DNA from: Pseudomonas sp. CC6-YY-74
GTDB lineage: Bacteria; Pseudomonadota; Gammaproteobacteria; Pseudomonadales; Pseudomonadaceae
Direction of reading: 5' to 3'
Assembly: GCF_002025205.1 (NCBI RefSeq)
Contig: NZ_CP019947.1
Coordinates: forward strand, 255,501-319,500
DNA: 64,000 nucleotides
Under the pieces are notes generated by a model, which worked only from the letters and a program-made list of their open reading frames with translations, was not told the origin of the DNA and did not search any database. Within the stretch, counting starts at the first letter, position 1. Every line of letters starts with the position of its first letter. This document shows positions 8,471-20,343 of the stretch, piece by piece. A program made the position numbers and the translations under genes.

Positions 8471-10153
8471 ATGCTGCAAACCCGCATCATCCCGCCGGCG
8501 GCGAATGCCCATCAATATCCGCTGCTGATCAAGCGCTTGTTGCTGTCCGGCGTTCGCTATGAAAAAACCCGGGAAATCGTCTATCGCGACACGCTGCGTT
8601 ATAGCTATGCGACCTTCAATGAGCGGGTTGCCCGCCTGGCCAATGCGCTGACGACGGCCGGAGTCAAGGCCGGCGATACCGTTGCGGTGATGGACTGGGA
8701 CAGCCACCGCTACCTCGAGTGCATGTTCGCCATTCCCATGCTTGGCGCGGTGCTGCACACCATCAATATTCGCCTGTCGCCCGAGCAGATTCTCTACACC
8801 ATGAACCACGCCGAGGATAAGTTCGTCCTGGTCAACAGTGAGTTCGTGCCCCTCTACAACGGTATCGCCGCGCAACTGACCACGGTTGAGAAAACCCTGC
8901 TGCTGACCGATGCCGAGGAGAAAACCGCCGAACTGCCGGGGCTGGTCGGCGAGTACGAGCAACTGCTGGCAGCCGCCAGTCCGAGCTATGACTTCGCCGA
9001 TTTCGATGAAAACTCGGTGGCCACCACCTTCTACACCACCGGCACCACCGGTAACCCCAAGGGCGTGTATTTCACGCATCGGCAACTGGTGCTGCACACC
9101 ATGGCGGCGGCTAGTGTGCTGGGCAGTCTCGACAGCGTACGCCTGCTGGGCACCAACGATGTCTACATGCCGATTACCCCGATGTTCCATGTGCATGCCT
9201 GGGGTATGCCTTATGCCGCCACCATGCTGGGTATCAAGCAGGTGTATCCAGGCCGCTACGAGCCGGAGATGCTGTGCAAGCTGATCAAGGAGGAGAAAGT
9301 CAGCTTCTCCCACTGCGTACCGACCATTCTGCAAATGCTGCTCAACACCCCGAGTGCCAAAGGCCATGACTTCGGCGGGTTGAAGATGATCATCGGCGGC
9401 AGCGCTTTGAACCGCGCCCTCTACGATGCGGCCAAGGCGCGCGGTATCCAGCTGACCGCTGCCTATGGCATGTCGGAAACCTGCCCGCTGATCTCCTGCG
9501 CGCACATCAATGACGAACTGCTGGCCGGCAGCGAAGATGAACAGATCACCTACCGGATCAAGGCCGGGGTGCCGGTGCCTCTGGTCGAGGCGGCAATCAT
9601 GAGCGCCGATGGCACCATGTTGCCGGCGGACGGCGAGTCCCAGGGCGAGCTGGTGTTGCGTTCGCCGTGGCTGACCCAGGGTTATTTCCGCGAGCCGGAA
9701 AAAGGCCAGGAACTCTGGGAGCACGGCTGGCTGCACACCGGCGACGTGGCGACCATCGACGGCATGGGCTTTATCGAGATTCGTGACCGGATCAAGGACG
9801 TGATCAAAACCGGTGGCGAGTGGATCTCCTCATTGGCGCTGGAAGACCTGATCAGTCGTCATCCGGCCGTGAGTGAAGTGGCGGTGGTGGGGGTAGTGGA
9901 TCCGCAGTGGGGCGAGCGGCCTTTTGCCTTGCTGGTGTTGAATGATGATCAGACCCTGGATGCCAAGGGTCTCAAGGATCACCTCAAGCCTTATGTCGAG
10001 CAGGGGCATATCAACAAGTGGGCTATCCCCACACAGATCGCGCTTGTTACGGAAATTCCCAAGACCAGTGTCGGCAAGCTGGATAAGAAACGCATTCGCT
10101 TGGATATCGCCCAGTGGCAGGCGGCCGGCAGTGCGTTTCTCTCCACCTTGTAA
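8471..10153 (+). CDS. AlkK-like medium/long-chain fatty acid CoA ligase
   Basis: The 560-residue enzyme belongs to the AMP-forming acyl-CoA synthetases: the P-loop-like [11 protein letters not shown] near residues 191-201, YGMSETCP, the LHTGDVA motif and IKTGGEWIS near the C-terminal hinge, and a final Lys in [10 protein letters not shown]. The closest familiar relative by feel is AlkK of alkane-degrading pseudomonads (about 546 residues). It would activate fatty acids to acyl-CoA for beta-oxidation at the inner membrane. A GTG at 8462 is in frame, but ATG 8471 is more natural. It precedes the DUF1302/DUF1329 pair on the same strand. Confidence 0.85.
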   Translation: MLQTRIIPPAANAHQYPLLIKRLLLSGVRYEKTREIVYRDTLRYSYATFNERVARLANALTTAGVKAGDTVAVMDWDSHRYLECMFAIPMLGAVLHTINIRLSPEQILYTMNHAEDKFVLVNSEFVPLYNGIAAQLTTVEKTLLLTDAEEKTAELPGLVGEYEQLLAAASPSYDFADFDENSVATTFYTTGTTGNPKGVYFTHRQLVLHTMAAASVLGSLDSVRLLGTNDVYMPITPMFHVHAWGMPYAATMLGIKQVYPGRYEPEMLCKLIKEEKVSFSHCVPTILQMLLNTPSAKGHDFGGLKMIIGGSALNRALYDAAKARGIQLTAAYGMSETCPLISCAHINDELLAGSEDEQITYRIKAGVPVPLVEAAIMSADGTMLPADGESQGELVLRSPWLTQGYFREPEKGQELWEHGWLHTGDVATIDGMGFIEIRDRIKDVIKTGGEWISSLALEDLISRHPAVSEVAVVGVVDPQWGERPFALLVLNDDQTLDAKGLKDHLKPYVEQGHINKWAIPTQIALVTEIPKTSVGKLDKKRIRLDIAQWQAAGSAFLSTL

Positions 10154-10384
10154 AGTGCGGCAGTGCTACCTCGGAAAATGACTCTACGGTCAAACAAGCG
10201 TTTGGCTTGCTAAATATTCTTTTCCAGCCATTCTAGGCCTGCGGCGGGTCGGGGAGATCCGCCGAAACCTGCGAGCCAGAGTGGCTAGGGCGGCTGCAAA
10301 TCACACTTTCGAGGGATCAAGCAGTCACACTCTCTGGCTATAGTCCGCAGCATCCATAACAAAAAAGTACATGGAGTAGCGTCG

Positions 10385-12277
10385 ATGACAAAATCAAAGC
10401 AAACCTGGCGCCTGGCAAAACTGCCGCTGGCCGTCAGCCTCGCATCCACCCTCGCCGCACCGGCATTCGGCGTGACCTTCAATATTGGTGAAATCGAAGG
10501 TCAGTTCGACTCGTCACTGTCGGTAGGTGCCAGTTGGTCTGTTCGTGGGGCGGATCCAGATCTGGTTGGTAGAGTAAATGGTGGTAAGGCTGCCTCCTCG
10601 ACCAGCGACGACAATCGCCTGAACTTCAAGAAAGGTGAAACCTTCTCGAAGATCTTCAAGGGTATTCATGACCTTGAGTTGAAATACGGTGATACCGGCG
10701 TATTCGTGCGCGGCAAGTACTGGTATGACTTCGAAGCCAAGGATGAAAGCCGACTGTTCAAGGACATCGACGACCATAACCGCAAAGAAGCCGCCCAGGC
10801 CTCGGGCGCGCAAATTCTCGATGCGTTCGTCTACCACAACTACGCCATCGGCGATCAGCCGGGATCGGTGCGTTTGGGTAAGCAGGTGGTCAGTTGGGGT
10901 GAGAGCACCTTTATTCAGAACTCGATCAACTCGATCAACCCGGTCGACGCCGCTGCTTTCCGTCGCCCCGGCGCGGAGGTCAAGGAAGGTCTGATCCCGG
11001 TCAATATGTTCTATGTGGCGCAGAGCCTGACTGACAATCTCTCCATGGAGGCGTTCTATCAGCTCGAGTGGGATCAGAGCGTAGTCGATAACTGCGGTAC
11101 CTTCTTCTCGACCGCCGACGTGGTGGCAGACGGTTGCGATAGAAATTTGACTGCTATTGCTACTAGTCCTGCTCAGGTCGCGGCCATTCGGGCACTGCAG
11201 CCGATTGCTGCTGCCACCGGGGCTGGCTTTGGTGTTGAAGACGAAGGCGTGGTCATCCCGCGCGGCGGCGACCGTGATGCCCGCGACAGCGGCCAATATG
11301 GTCTCGCTCTGCGTTGGCTCGGGGATAATACCGAGTACGGCGCCTACATGATGAACTACCACAGCCGTACCCCGTTCTTTAACACCAAAACCGCAGACGC
11401 CGCTACTTTAGGTGGGCTGGCAACCACACCCGGTAACTTGAGTAACCCAGCCTCTACCGCAGGTGCGCTTTGCTCTGTGTTTGGTGGTTTCCCCACCTGC
11501 GCTACTAACCCTGCTCTTGCACCGAGGTTTGCTGCGGCAGCAGGTGCCTTGGCGCCATCCGTTGCCCTGGGTAACGGTGAATACTTCCTAAGTTATCCGG
11601 AAGATATCCAGCTCTATGGCTTGAGCTTCTCGACCGTGCTGCCTACCGGAACCTCGTGGGCTGGTGAGGTCAGCTATCGTCCGAATGCGCCGATCCAGAT
11701 CAACAGTACTGCTCTCAATACTGCACTGATAAATCCAATCACTGGCGGTGCAGCTGCGCCAACAATTCAAACCACGCCAGGTGCGGAAAACCAGGGTTAT
11801 CGCCGCAAGGAACTGACCCAGGTGCAAACCACCTTCACCCATTTCTTCGACCGGGTATTGGGCGCTAGCCGCCTGACCGTCGTCGGTGAAGTCGGTGCCG
11901 CCCACATCGGTGGCCTTGAGCGTCGTGAGGATCTGCAATACGGCCGCGACTCCATCTATGGTGCCTACAGCGCAACCAATGACGATGGCTTCGTCACCAG
12001 CAACTCCTGGGGTTATCGCGCCCGCGCCATTCTGGACTACCCGAGCGTGTTTGCCGGCGTAAACCTCAAGCCGAGCCTGTCCTGGTCGCATGACGTAGAC
12101 GGCTACGGCCCGAACGGTCTGTTCAACGAAGGCAGCAAGGCCGTCAGCTTGGGTTTGAATGCCGAATACCAAAATACTTACTCGGCTGACCTGTCCTACA
12201 CCGATTTCTTCGGTGGCGACTACAACACTGCGATCGACCGCGACTTCGTTGCGCTCAGCTTCGGTATGAACTTCTAA
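10385..12277 (+). CDS. DUF1302 family outer-membrane protein
   Basis: A 630-residue secreted protein: basic start then a hydrophobic signal peptide ending near APAFGVTF, followed by long beta-strand-rich sequence (GVFVRGKYWYDFEAKDES, RLGKQVVSWGES) and ending in SFGMNF, an aromatic C-terminal residue as in outer membrane beta-barrels. DUF1302 genes in Pseudomonas nearly always occur with DUF1329 and are linked with uptake or handling of hydrophobic substrates, but no member here can be given a defined function. The 31-base gap to the next gene implies one operon. Confidence 0.85.
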   Translation: MTKSKQTWRLAKLPLAVSLASTLAAPAFGVTFNIGEIEGQFDSSLSVGASWSVRGADPDLVGRVNGGKAASSTSDDNRLNFKKGETFSKIFKGIHDLELKYGDTGVFVRGKYWYDFEAKDESRLFKDIDDHNRKEAAQASGAQILDAFVYHNYAIGDQPGSVRLGKQVVSWGESTFIQNSINSINPVDAAAFRRPGAEVKEGLIPVNMFYVAQSLTDNLSMEAFYQLEWDQSVVDNCGTFFSTADVVADGCDRNLTAIATSPAQVAAIRALQPIAAATGAGFGVEDEGVVIPRGGDRDARDSGQYGLALRWLGDNTEYGAYMMNYHSRTPFFNTKTADAATLGGLATTPGNLSNPASTAGALCSVFGGFPTCATNPALAPRFAAAAGALAPSVALGNGEYFLSYPEDIQLYGLSFSTVLPTGTSWAGEVSYRPNAPIQINSTALNTALINPITGGAAAPTIQTTPGAENQGYRRKELTQVQTTFTHFFDRVLGASRLTVVGEVGAAHIGGLERREDLQYGRDSIYGAYSATNDDGFVTSNSWGYRARAILDYPSVFAGVNLKPSLSWSHDVDGYGPNGLFNEGSKAVSLGLNAEYQNTYSADLSYTDFFGGDYNTAIDRDFVALSFGMNF

Positions 12278-12308
12278 GCGGCCAGGAATTTTGAGGAAGA
12301 CTCTGTAT

Positions 12309-13676
12309 ATGAAAACAACAAAAAGTCTGTTGCAAACCGGCGCCCTGACCCTCTCGCTGCTGGCCTGCAGCGTGATGGCAGCGGTATCGCCAGAGGAGGC
12401 TGCCAAGCTGGGAACCACGCTGACGCCAGTCGGTGCCGAGATGGCAGGTAATGCGGACGGCTCGATTCCGGCCTGGACTGGCGGTTTGCCAACCAATGCC
12501 GGCACTGCCGACGCTGCCGGCTTCCTGTCCGATCCGTTTGCTAACGAGCAACCGTTGTTCACCATCACCGCGGCCAACGCCGAACAGTACAAGGACAAGC
12601 TGACTCCCGGTCAGCAGGCCATGTTCAAGCGTTACCCGCAAAGCTACAAAATCCCGGTGTACCCGACCCACCGTTCGGCGAGCATGCCGGACTTCGTGCT
12701 GGATGCGGCCAAGCGCAATGCCGTCAACACCAAGATGGTCGAAGGTGGTAACGGGCTGGAGAACTTCGAACAGGCCAACCCCTTCCCGATTCCGAAAGAC
12801 GGTCTGGAAGCGATCTGGAACCATATCACCCGTTACCGTGGTGGCAGCGTCAAGCGTCTGGTGACCCAGGCGACTCCGCAGGCAAACGGCTCCTACAGCA
12901 TGGTGTACTTCCAGGATGAGTTCACCTTCCGCGGTGCGCTGAAGGATGCCGACACCAGCAAGCCAAGCAACGTGCTGTTCTACTTCAAGCAGCGGGTAAC
13001 CGCGCCGTCGCGTCTGGCAGGTAACGTCCTGCTGGTGCACGAGACCCTCAACCAGGTGAAGGAGCCGCGTCTGGCGTGGCTGTACAACGCCGGTCAGCGT
13101 CGCGTGCGCCGCGCACCTCAGGTGTCCTATGACGGTCCGGGTACTGCTTCCGATGGTCTGCGTACGTCCGACAACTTCGACATGTTCAACGGTGCGCCTG
13201 ACCGTTACGAGTGGAAGCTGAACGGCAAGAAGGAAATCTACATTCCTTACAACGCTTACGCTTTGGACTCGCCGAAGCTGAAATATGATCAGGTCATCAA
13301 GGCCGGTCATATCAACCAGGACCTGACCCGTTACGAGCTGCACCGTGTCTGGCATGTGACTGCGACCCTGAAAGCGGGCGAGCGTCATATCTATGCCAAG
13401 CGTGACTTCTTCATCGACGAAGACACCTGGCAAGCCGCGCAAATCGACCACTACGACGGTCGCGGTAACCTGTGGCGTGTAGCGGAGGCGCATGCCCAGT
13501 ATTACTACGACAAGAAAGTACCCTGGTACACCGTGGAAACCCTGTATGACCTGCAGTCCGGTCGTTACCTGGCACTGGGTATGAAGAACGAAGAGAGTCA
13601 ATCCTACGAGTTCGGCTACCCGGCCAAAGAAAGCGACTACACCCCGGCCGCACTGCGTCAGGCTGGCGTTCGTTAA
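12309..13676 (+). CDS. DUF1329 family periplasmic/outer-membrane associated protein
   Basis: The 455-residue protein has a cleavable signal (TGALTLSLLACSVMAAVS), then the DUF1329 family opening SPEEAAKLGTTLTPVGAE and PAWTGGL. The fold resembles lipoprotein-carrier proteins such as LolA/LolB. ATG 12309 with GAGGA upstream was chosen over an earlier TTG in frame. It is the second gene of the DUF1302-DUF1329 pair and is closed by a strong terminator at 13697. Confidence 0.85.
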   Translation: MKTTKSLLQTGALTLSLLACSVMAAVSPEEAAKLGTTLTPVGAEMAGNADGSIPAWTGGLPTNAGTADAAGFLSDPFANEQPLFTITAANAEQYKDKLTPGQQAMFKRYPQSYKIPVYPTHRSASMPDFVLDAAKRNAVNTKMVEGGNGLENFEQANPFPIPKDGLEAIWNHITRYRGGSVKRLVTQATPQANGSYSMVYFQDEFTFRGALKDADTSKPSNVLFYFKQRVTAPSRLAGNVLLVHETLNQVKEPRLAWLYNAGQRRVRRAPQVSYDGPGTASDGLRTSDNFDMFNGAPDRYEWKLNGKKEIYIPYNAYALDSPKLKYDQVIKAGHINQDLTRYELHRVWHVTATLKAGERHIYAKRDFFIDEDTWQAAQIDHYDGRGNLWRVAEAHAQYYYDKKVPWYTVETLYDLQSGRYLALGMKNEESQSYEFGYPAKESDYTPAALRQAGVR

Positions 13677-13696
13677 CAGCCGTTGATGCAACAGCG

Positions 13697-13728
13697 AAAG
13701 CCGGCCCTTGGGCCGGCTTTCTTGTTTT
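13697..13728 (+). terminator. Rho-independent terminator of the DUF1302-DUF1329 operon
   Basis: AAAGCCGGCC and GGCCGGCTTT form a perfect 10-bp stem with a CTTG loop, followed by CTTGTTTT. It begins 20 bases after the DUF1329 stop. Confidence 0.85.
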
Positions 13729-14147
13729 GGCTATGCCCCAAATGCTGGCTGCGCTGGTCTGCGGGGCATTTCCGTGTGCCTGCCTGCTTGCCTAGGCGCT
13801 GCGCAACAGATGACAAGGGACATGGCCTTTCCTTCCCGGCCACACTCAGCGTTTGTCCACGTCGTCAGCCACTGCACGGGCCTGTAGGCGGCGCTACCTC
13901 GCGGTGATGCGGGCCGCCGGGGCGCTAAAATCAAAACATCGCCCCGAGTAGGGTCTCCTGCAAAAAACTGCGCTTACCTATGCCGCCTGACATCGTCCGG
14001 GCGAACTCGCTCAGCCTGAAGCCGAGTTGCGCGCCTGGGTAATGATTTGTTTCCGTGTGCACATCCAGGCTTCAATTCCCGCGGTTAAGTCGATAGTCTG
14101 CGGAGAGTTCGCGCCTGAACTGGCAATGTCCTAACAAGAGCCGGGTG
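13729..14147. other. Intergenic stretch before the MalT-like regulator
   Basis: No convincing gene. A CGGGGCG...CGCCCCG hairpin (13918-13946, 15-base loop) and scattered short repeats are the only structure seen. The last 100 bases should hold the regulator promoter, but I could not pick sigma-70 boxes with confidence. Confidence 0.4.
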
Positions 14148-16885
14148 ATGACCGATCTGACGCGTATAGCACCTGAAGTTAGCGATACTGTGCCTCTGGG
14201 CGACAGTCGCTTTTTTCGTCCGCCACTGCCTACCAGCCATGTGTCACGGCCGCGTCTGTGTGAGCGGCTGGCCGAGGGTTTGGTTGGACGGCTGCTGCTG
14301 GTCAGCGCCCCTGCGGGTTTTGGCAAAAGCTCGCTGGCCAGTGAGTTTTGCCAGGCCCTGCCCGAGCACTGGCACAGCCTGTGGCTGGGTCTTAGCCCGC
14401 GTGATAGTGATCCCGGGCGTTTTCTCGAGCGCCTGCTGGCCGGCCTGCAGCAGTTTTATCCGGGCTTGGGCGAGGACGCTCAGGCCTTGCTGCGTATGCG
14501 TCAGCGGCATCAACCCTTCGCCTTCGAAGAGTGGCTCGATGGCCTGCTGGACGAGTTGGGCGAGCGCCTCGTACCGACAGCGCCCTTGTTGCTGGTGCTG
14601 GACGACTATCACCTGGCTCAGGGCGCGGTGCTCGATCGCTGCCTGCAGTTTCTGCTCAATCATTTACCCGAGGGCCTGGTCATGCTGGTGACCAGCCGCC
14701 AACGTCCCGACTGGCACCTGGCTCGTCTGCGCCTGTCTCGGCAGTTGCTGGAACTGCAGGAGCAGGACTTGCGTCTGACCGAGGACGAGACCCGCGCGCT
14801 ACTCGGCAGCCAGGGGGCTCAGCTCAGTGGGCCGGTTCTGGAGGAGTGGTGTCAGCGCAGTGAAGGCTGGGTGGCCGGTTTGCGCCTGTGGCTGTTGACC
14901 CGTCAGCAGGCTGATGACGACAGTGCGGATCGGGTGCCCCAGGGCGACGAAGGATTGATCCGCGAGTACTTGCTGGAGGAAGTGATCGAGCAGCAGTCGG
15001 CCGAGGTGCAGAGCTTCCTGTTCGACACCGCCTGTCTGGAGCGTTTCTGTGTCGAGCTGTGCGATGCCTTGCGAGAGCAGCATGACAGCGCGGCGATTAT
15101 CCAGCATCTGCAGACCCATCAGGTCTTTCTGGTGCCCCTGGACGAGCAGGGCCACTGGTTTCGCTACCACCACCTGTTCTCCGATCTGTTGCGCTCGCGT
15201 CCCGCTGACCAACGCAGCCAGTCCCAGGCGGCCCTGCATCTGCGGGCCTGTCGCTGGTTCAGCAGCCAGGGCCTGCATGACGAAGCGGTCGATCAGGCGT
15301 TACGTGCCGGCCAGCCGGAAGTGGCGGCCAATCTGGTGCAGAACCTGTCCGAGGAACAATTGCTCGGCGAGCAGAATGTCGCGCGTTTGCTGCGCTGGAA
15401 GATGGACCTGCCCGACAGCCTGCTGGCCAGCACGCCGCGCCTGCTGGTGTTGTATGGCTGGGCTCTGGCGCTGGCCTGCCAGTTGGATGCTGCCGATGAG
15501 CTGATCCAGCAATTGGGGCGTTTTCTGCCGGCCCCCGACGCGCAGGAACAGGATGATCTGTTGGCCCAGTGGCTGGCCTTGTCCGGCATCATCGCCCGCG
15601 TCGTGGCCAGGTGCCTGAGGCTGAGCGTTATTGCAGCGAGGCCCTGGCCCTGCTCAGCGAAAAACGCTGCGGACCGCGCCTGATGTGCTTGTTCACCCTG
15701 GCCAACCTGGCCATGACCAAGGGTGACCTGTGGCGTGCGCGAGGGCTCAATCGCGAGGCCCTGGAGCTGGCGCAGCGGCTCGATAATCCCTTGTTTGAGG
15801 GCCTGGCACATGCCGAGCGAGCACGAGTGCTGCACGCTCGTGGCGAGGTTCAACGCGCCCTGGTCGAGGTGCGCCTGGGCTTGCAGCGGTTGCAGGGGCT
15901 CTCGGCCCAGCGTGTGTATTCGGTGCGGGCGCGGCTGAATCTGTACGAGGGCTATCTGCTCAGCGTGTCGCTGCAAACCCAGGCCGCCCGCACCAAATTG
16001 CTGGCCGGGATCGGTGAGGCGCGCGAGGGCCGCGACATCAGCCTGCTGGTGGGGTATTGCGTGCTGGCGGGGGTCGAGGGGCGTGAAGGACGCCTCGGCG
16101 AGGCCTTTGCCCAATTGGCCGAAGCCGAGCGCCTGATGCATGCCTGGGACGTGCCGTCGATCTACTATCTGGCGATGATCACGGTGGTCAAATGTGAGCT
16201 GTGGTTGTCCAAGGGCCAGCTGGAATTGGCCGAAGTCTGGCTACAGCGTCTGGCCGAGACCTATTGCGGCGAAACGCCCGGCGCGGCTCCCGAGTTCCAT
16301 CCGCAGTTGGCCTTGCATATCGAGTTGCAGCAAGCTGCGCTCGAGCGCTTGCAGGGGCGCCTGGAGGTTGCCGAACGGCGCCTGCGCGCACTCAGTCAGT
16401 GTGCCCAAAGCGCATCGGGTCACTTGTTCGTGGTTGCGGCCCAAGTGCAATTGGCTCTGTTGCTCAAGGCATCCGGGCGCGACCGTGAGGCTGTCAGCTG
16501 GCTGACCAGCAGCCTGGAGGCGGCGCAGGGTGGTGCTTTGTTGCCTTATCAGGAGTTGTTCGTTCACCAGCCGCAATGGCTGCGCGAGCAACTGATGGCG
16601 CACCCCGAGTGTGCCGTGGCTGGCGAGCTGCTCAAGTATCTGCCCCAGACCCAGGGAGTGGAGCTGACCAAGCGTGATAGCCAGCTGACCGAGGCCTTGA
16701 GTTCGCGTGAGTTGGCGGTATTGCAGCTGATCGCCCAGGGTTGCTCGAATCAGGAAATCAGCGATCAGCTGTTCATTTCGCTGCACACGGTGAAGACCCA
16801 TGCCCGGCATATCAACAGCAAACTGGGGGTCGAACGGCGTACCCAGGCAGTGGCGCGGGCCAAGGATTTGGGGCTGTTGCGCTGA
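14148..16885 (+). pseudogene. MalT-like LuxR-family ATP-dependent regulator, frameshifted
   Basis: Two overlapping frames encode one large regulator of about 912 residues. The N-terminal part has the P-loop SAPAGFGKSSLASEF and LLLVLDDYHLAQG of STAND ATPases; the middle is TPR-like (LFEGLAHAERARVLHARGEV); the C terminus is a LuxR helix-turn-helix (LSSRELAVLQLIAQGCSNQEISDQLFISLHTVKTH). The frame shifts by one base around 15597-15601, in GCCCGCGTCGTGGCC, consistent with loss of one base. Downstream of the break the coding pattern is intact, so this is a very recent lesion or a sequencing error. Position next to the DUF1302-DUF1329 pair and acyl-CoA ligase suggests it activates them. Confidence 0.8.
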
Positions 16886-16902
16886 GTCGGCGGGATGATT
16901 CG

Positions 16903-17030
16903 TGGGTTAGGCGCATGACTGCAGGTTATTTGCTGGTGCGTAGTCGGTTACGCGGCGCGCAATTTCCGCAGTTGATGTTCAGCCTCTGCTCAGCGCCCCT
17001 AACCTGCGCGGCCCGACCCACCCTACAAAA
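16903..17030. repeat. Dispersed intergenic repeat, copy 1
   Basis: Begins GTGGGTTAGGCGCATG, has GGTTACGCGGCGCGC in the middle and ends with CTAACCTGCGCGGCCCG then ACCCACC. The same three blocks occur in inverted orientation at 42551-42722. It fills the gap after the LuxR-type regulator. No gene is seen in it. Confidence 0.7.
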
Positions 17031-17175
17031 GCTGCGTGCAACACGTAACGGGGGCATAACCTAATCCAATGGATAAGGTCCGCGCACTCCGAGCGGGCTC
17101 TGTAGATGCAGGATTGCAGGCTCGTCGCCCCAATTGCTGGGGCGTGTGGATTGTCCAGAGGGCCCCGCAGGGCTT

Positions 17176-17520
17176 TCAGTGGTTGGTGTTGTCCTGCTGC
17201 GCGCTCATTTCGTGCAGATACTTGCGTGACAAGGCAAGAAAGCGTGGGGTCGGGCCGATGTCTTCATAGAGCGGATTGCCTTCCTCGTCGGTGGCCACCA
17301 CCTGGCTGCCTTTGACGTAGGGCAGGCTGGTTTCCAGATCTTCCAGCGCCGCGCCGATCAGCTCGCCGAGGAGTGCTTCCGGGCTGCGCTTGGGGTACAT
17401 CTCGGCTAAGGCTGCCAGGCGTGCTGCCGCTTCCATGTCGAGATTGATCTGATACAGGTTGCGCGTCATACGGGCCTTGGCGTTCTGTTCCCAATGATGG
17501 ACAAGTTCGCGAACTTTCAT
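17176..17520 (-). CDS. Small conserved Pseudomonas protein (often labelled pilin assembly protein)
   Basis: A 114-residue soluble protein, MKVRELVHHWEQNAKARMTRNLYQ..., largely helical with RLAALAEMYPKRSPEALLGELI. Orthologues lie beside ppc in other pseudomonads and are sometimes annotated as 'pilin assembly' or 'type 1 pili tip component'. I see no signal peptide or pilin feature to support those names. It diverges from ppc. Confidence 0.65.
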   Translation of the reverse strand: MKVRELVHHWEQNAKARMTRNLYQINLDMEAAARLAALAEMYPKRSPEALLGELIGAALEDLETSLPYVKGSQVVATDEEGNPLYEDIGPTPRFLALSRKYLHEMSAQQDNTNH

Positions 17521-17706
17521 GACTACTTCGTCCTTTACCTGCTCGTGGCAGGTGGTTGTGCAATTTGTGTTCGGTCACGTCCTTTTGCGACGGGCCTGAT
17601 TAGAGCCTAGACCGGACTCGCGCTCTTGTCGGTTCGGCGTCGCACGCTTGTAAGATGTTGCCGTGCTGGGCACTCTTGGGGTTCACGCTTGAGCGGAGAG
17701 TCAGTC

Positions 17707-20343
17707 ATGGCAGAAATCGACGCGCGTTTGCGCGAGGACGTTCATCAGCTTGGCGAGCTGCTGGGTAACACTATCAGCGCCCAGCGGGGGACGGTTTTTC
17801 TCGACAAGATCGAGCGCATTCGTAAGGGCGCCAAAGCGGCGCGGCGTGGTTCGGCGGCTGGTGCCGAGCAGCTCAGCGCTGGCCTCGAACAGCTCGCCGA
17901 CGACGAACTGTTGCCGGTGGCGCGGGCGTTCAACCAGTTTCTCAACCTGGCCAATATCGCCGAGCAATACCACCGCATCCGTCGTCGTGGCCCTGACGAG
18001 GCGGAGCCCTTCGAGTCGCGGGTACTGGCTGAATTGCTGCAGCGCCTGCTGGCCAGCGGCCACGGCGCCGATGCCTTGGCGCGCCAGTTCGGCCGCCTGG
18101 ACATCGAGTTGGTGCTGACCGCCCACCCGACCGAAGTGGCGCGGCGTACCCTGATCCAGAAATACGATGCGATCGCCGCGCAGCTGGCGGCAGGGGATCA
18201 CAGCGATCTGTCGACCGCCGAGCGCGAGCAGGTCGCCGAGCACTTGCAGCGCCTGATCGCTGAGGCCTGGCATACCGAAGAAATTCGCCGCAGCCGACCC
18301 AGTCCGGTGGACGAGGCCAAGTGGGGCTTCGCCGTGATCGAGCATTCGCTGTGGCAGGCGGTGCCGAATTTTCTGCGCAAGGCTGACCAGGCCTTGCATG
18401 AGGCCACCGGTATGCACCTGGCGCTGGACGCTGCGCCGATTCGTTTCGCTTCCTGGATGGGCGGCGACCGCGACGGCAACCCCAACGTCACTGCCGCGGT
18501 GACTCGCGAGGTGTTGCTGCTGGCGCGCTGGATGGCGGCCGACCTGTACCTGCGTGATATCGATAAACTGGCCGCCGGGCTGTCCATGCAGCAAGCCAGT
18601 CCCGAACTGCTGGCCCGGACCGGTGATAGCGCCGAGCCTTATCGCAGCCTGCTCAAACAACTGCGTGAACGCCTGCGCGCCACCCGTAGCTGGGCTCATG
18701 ATTCACTGCACGGGCAGGTCGCAGCGCCAGTGGCGGTGTTGCAGGACAACCGTGAATTGCTCGAGCCGCTGGAGTGCTGCTTCCAGTCGCTGCACGCCTG
18801 CGGCATGGGCGTGATCGCCAATGGCCTCCTGCTCGATTGCCTGCGCCGCGCCGCCACTTTCGGCTTGTTCCTGGTGCGTCTGGACGTGCGTCAGGACTCC
18901 AGTCGTCACGCCGCGGCCCTCGATGAAATCACCGATTACCTGGGCCTGGGGCGTTACGCCGAGTGGGATGAGGAGACGCGGCAGCAGTTTCTCACGACTG
19001 AGCTGGACAACCGCCGACCGCTGTTGCCGAGCCACTTCAAACCCAGTGCCGACACCGCAGAGGTACTCGCCACCTGCCGTGAGGTGGCAGCCGCGCCGGC
19101 GGCCTCGCTGGGTTCCTATGTAATTTCCATGGCCGGTGCGCCTTCCGATGTGCTGGCCGTGCAACTGCTGTTGAAGGAGTCGGGGCTGTTGCGCCCGATC
19201 CGTGTGGTGCCGCTGTTCGAAACCCTCGCCGATCTGGACAACGCCGGCCCGGCGATCGACCGTCTGCTTAGCCTCAAGGGCTACCGCGCGCGCCTGCATG
19301 GTCCGCAGGAAGTGATGATCGGTTATTCCGATTCGGCCAAGGATGCCGGCACCACAGCGGCGGCCTGGGCGCAGTACCGTGCCCAGGAAAAACTGGTGCA
19401 GGTCTGTGCTGCGCAGCAGGTCGAATTGCTGCTGTTCCACGGCCGTGGCGGCACCGTCGGCCGCGGTGGCGGTCCGGCTCATGCGGCGATCCTCTCGCAG
19501 CCGCCGGGCTCGGTGGCGGGGCGTTTTCGCACCACCGAACAGGGCGAAATGATCCGCTTCAAGTTCGGCCTGCCGGATATCGCCGAGCAGAACCTCAACC
19601 TCTACCTGGCCGCGGTGCTGGAAGCCACCTTGTTACCACCGCCGACACCCGAGCCGGCCTGGTGCGAAGTGATGGACAAACTGGCCGCCGATGGCGTCAC
19701 GGCCTATCGCGGTGTGGTGCGCGAGCATCCGCAGTTCGTCGAATACTTTCGCCAGGCCACGCCGGAGCAGGAACTCGGTCGCCTGCCCTTGGGCAGCCGC
19801 CCGGCCAAGCGGCGTGAGGGTGGGATAGAGAGCTTGCGGGCGATTCCCTGGATTTTCGCCTGGACCCAGACCCGTCTGATGTTACCGGCCTGGCTTGGCT
19901 GGGAATATGCCCTGAACAGCGCGGTGCAACGCGGCGAAGGTGAGTTGTTGGAGCAGATGCGCGAGCATTGGCCGTTCTTTCGCACCCGCATCGACATGCT
20001 GGAAATGGTCCTGGCCAAGGCCGATGGCGCGATTGCCCGGCTCTACGATGAGCGCCTGGTCGAGCCATCCTTGCGACCCTTGGGCGAACATCTACGCGAC
20101 CTATTGTCGCAGGCTATTACAGCTGTTTTGGGTTTGACCGGTCAGTCGCAGCTGTTGGCGCACAGTCCCGAGACCCTGGAGTTCATCAGCGTGCGCAACA
20201 CCTACCTAGACCCCTTGCACCTGCTCCAGGCCGAGCTGCTGGCACGCTCCAGACTGCGTGATAGCAAGGCCGACAGCCCTCTGGAGCAGGCTTTGCTGGT
20301 CAGCGTCGCGGGTATTGCCGCCGGTTTGCGCAACACCGGGTAG
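17707..20343 (+). CDS. ppc: Phosphoenolpyruvate carboxylase
   Basis: The 878-residue enzyme converts PEP and bicarbonate to oxaloacetate, refilling the TCA cycle. Catalytic His140 lies in [14 protein letters not shown]; the glycine-rich loop [14 protein letters not shown] near residue 577 and the C-terminal RNTG are both present, as is [12 protein letters not shown]. Size matches the bacterial family (about 880). ATG 17707 with GGAG at 17694 was chosen over an upstream in-frame start. Confidence 0.97.
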   Translation: MAEIDARLREDVHQLGELLGNTISAQRGTVFLDKIERIRKGAKAARRGSAAGAEQLSAGLEQLADDELLPVARAFNQFLNLANIAEQYHRIRRRGPDEAEPFESRVLAELLQRLLASGHGADALARQFGRLDIELVLTAHPTEVARRTLIQKYDAIAAQLAAGDHSDLSTAEREQVAEHLQRLIAEAWHTEEIRRSRPSPVDEAKWGFAVIEHSLWQAVPNFLRKADQALHEATGMHLALDAAPIRFASWMGGDRDGNPNVTAAVTREVLLLARWMAADLYLRDIDKLAAGLSMQQASPELLARTGDSAEPYRSLLKQLRERLRATRSWAHDSLHGQVAAPVAVLQDNRELLEPLECCFQSLHACGMGVIANGLLLDCLRRAATFGLFLVRLDVRQDSSRHAAALDEITDYLGLGRYAEWDEETRQQFLTTELDNRRPLLPSHFKPSADTAEVLATCREVAAAPAASLGSYVISMAGAPSDVLAVQLLLKESGLLRPIRVVPLFETLADLDNAGPAIDRLLSLKGYRARLHGPQEVMIGYSDSAKDAGTTAAAWAQYRAQEKLVQVCAAQQVELLLFHGRGGTVGRGGGPAHAAILSQPPGSVAGRFRTTEQGEMIRFKFGLPDIAEQNLNLYLAAVLEATLLPPPTPEPAWCEVMDKLAADGVTAYRGVVREHPQFVEYFRQATPEQELGRLPLGSRPAKRREGGIESLRAIPWIFAWTQTRLMLPAWLGWEYALNSAVQRGEGELLEQMREHWPFFRTRIDMLEMVLAKADGAIARLYDERLVEPSLRPLGEHLRDLLSQAITAVLGLTGQSQLLAHSPETLEFISVRNTYLDPLHLLQAELLARSRLRDSKADSPLEQALLVSVAGIAAGLRNTG

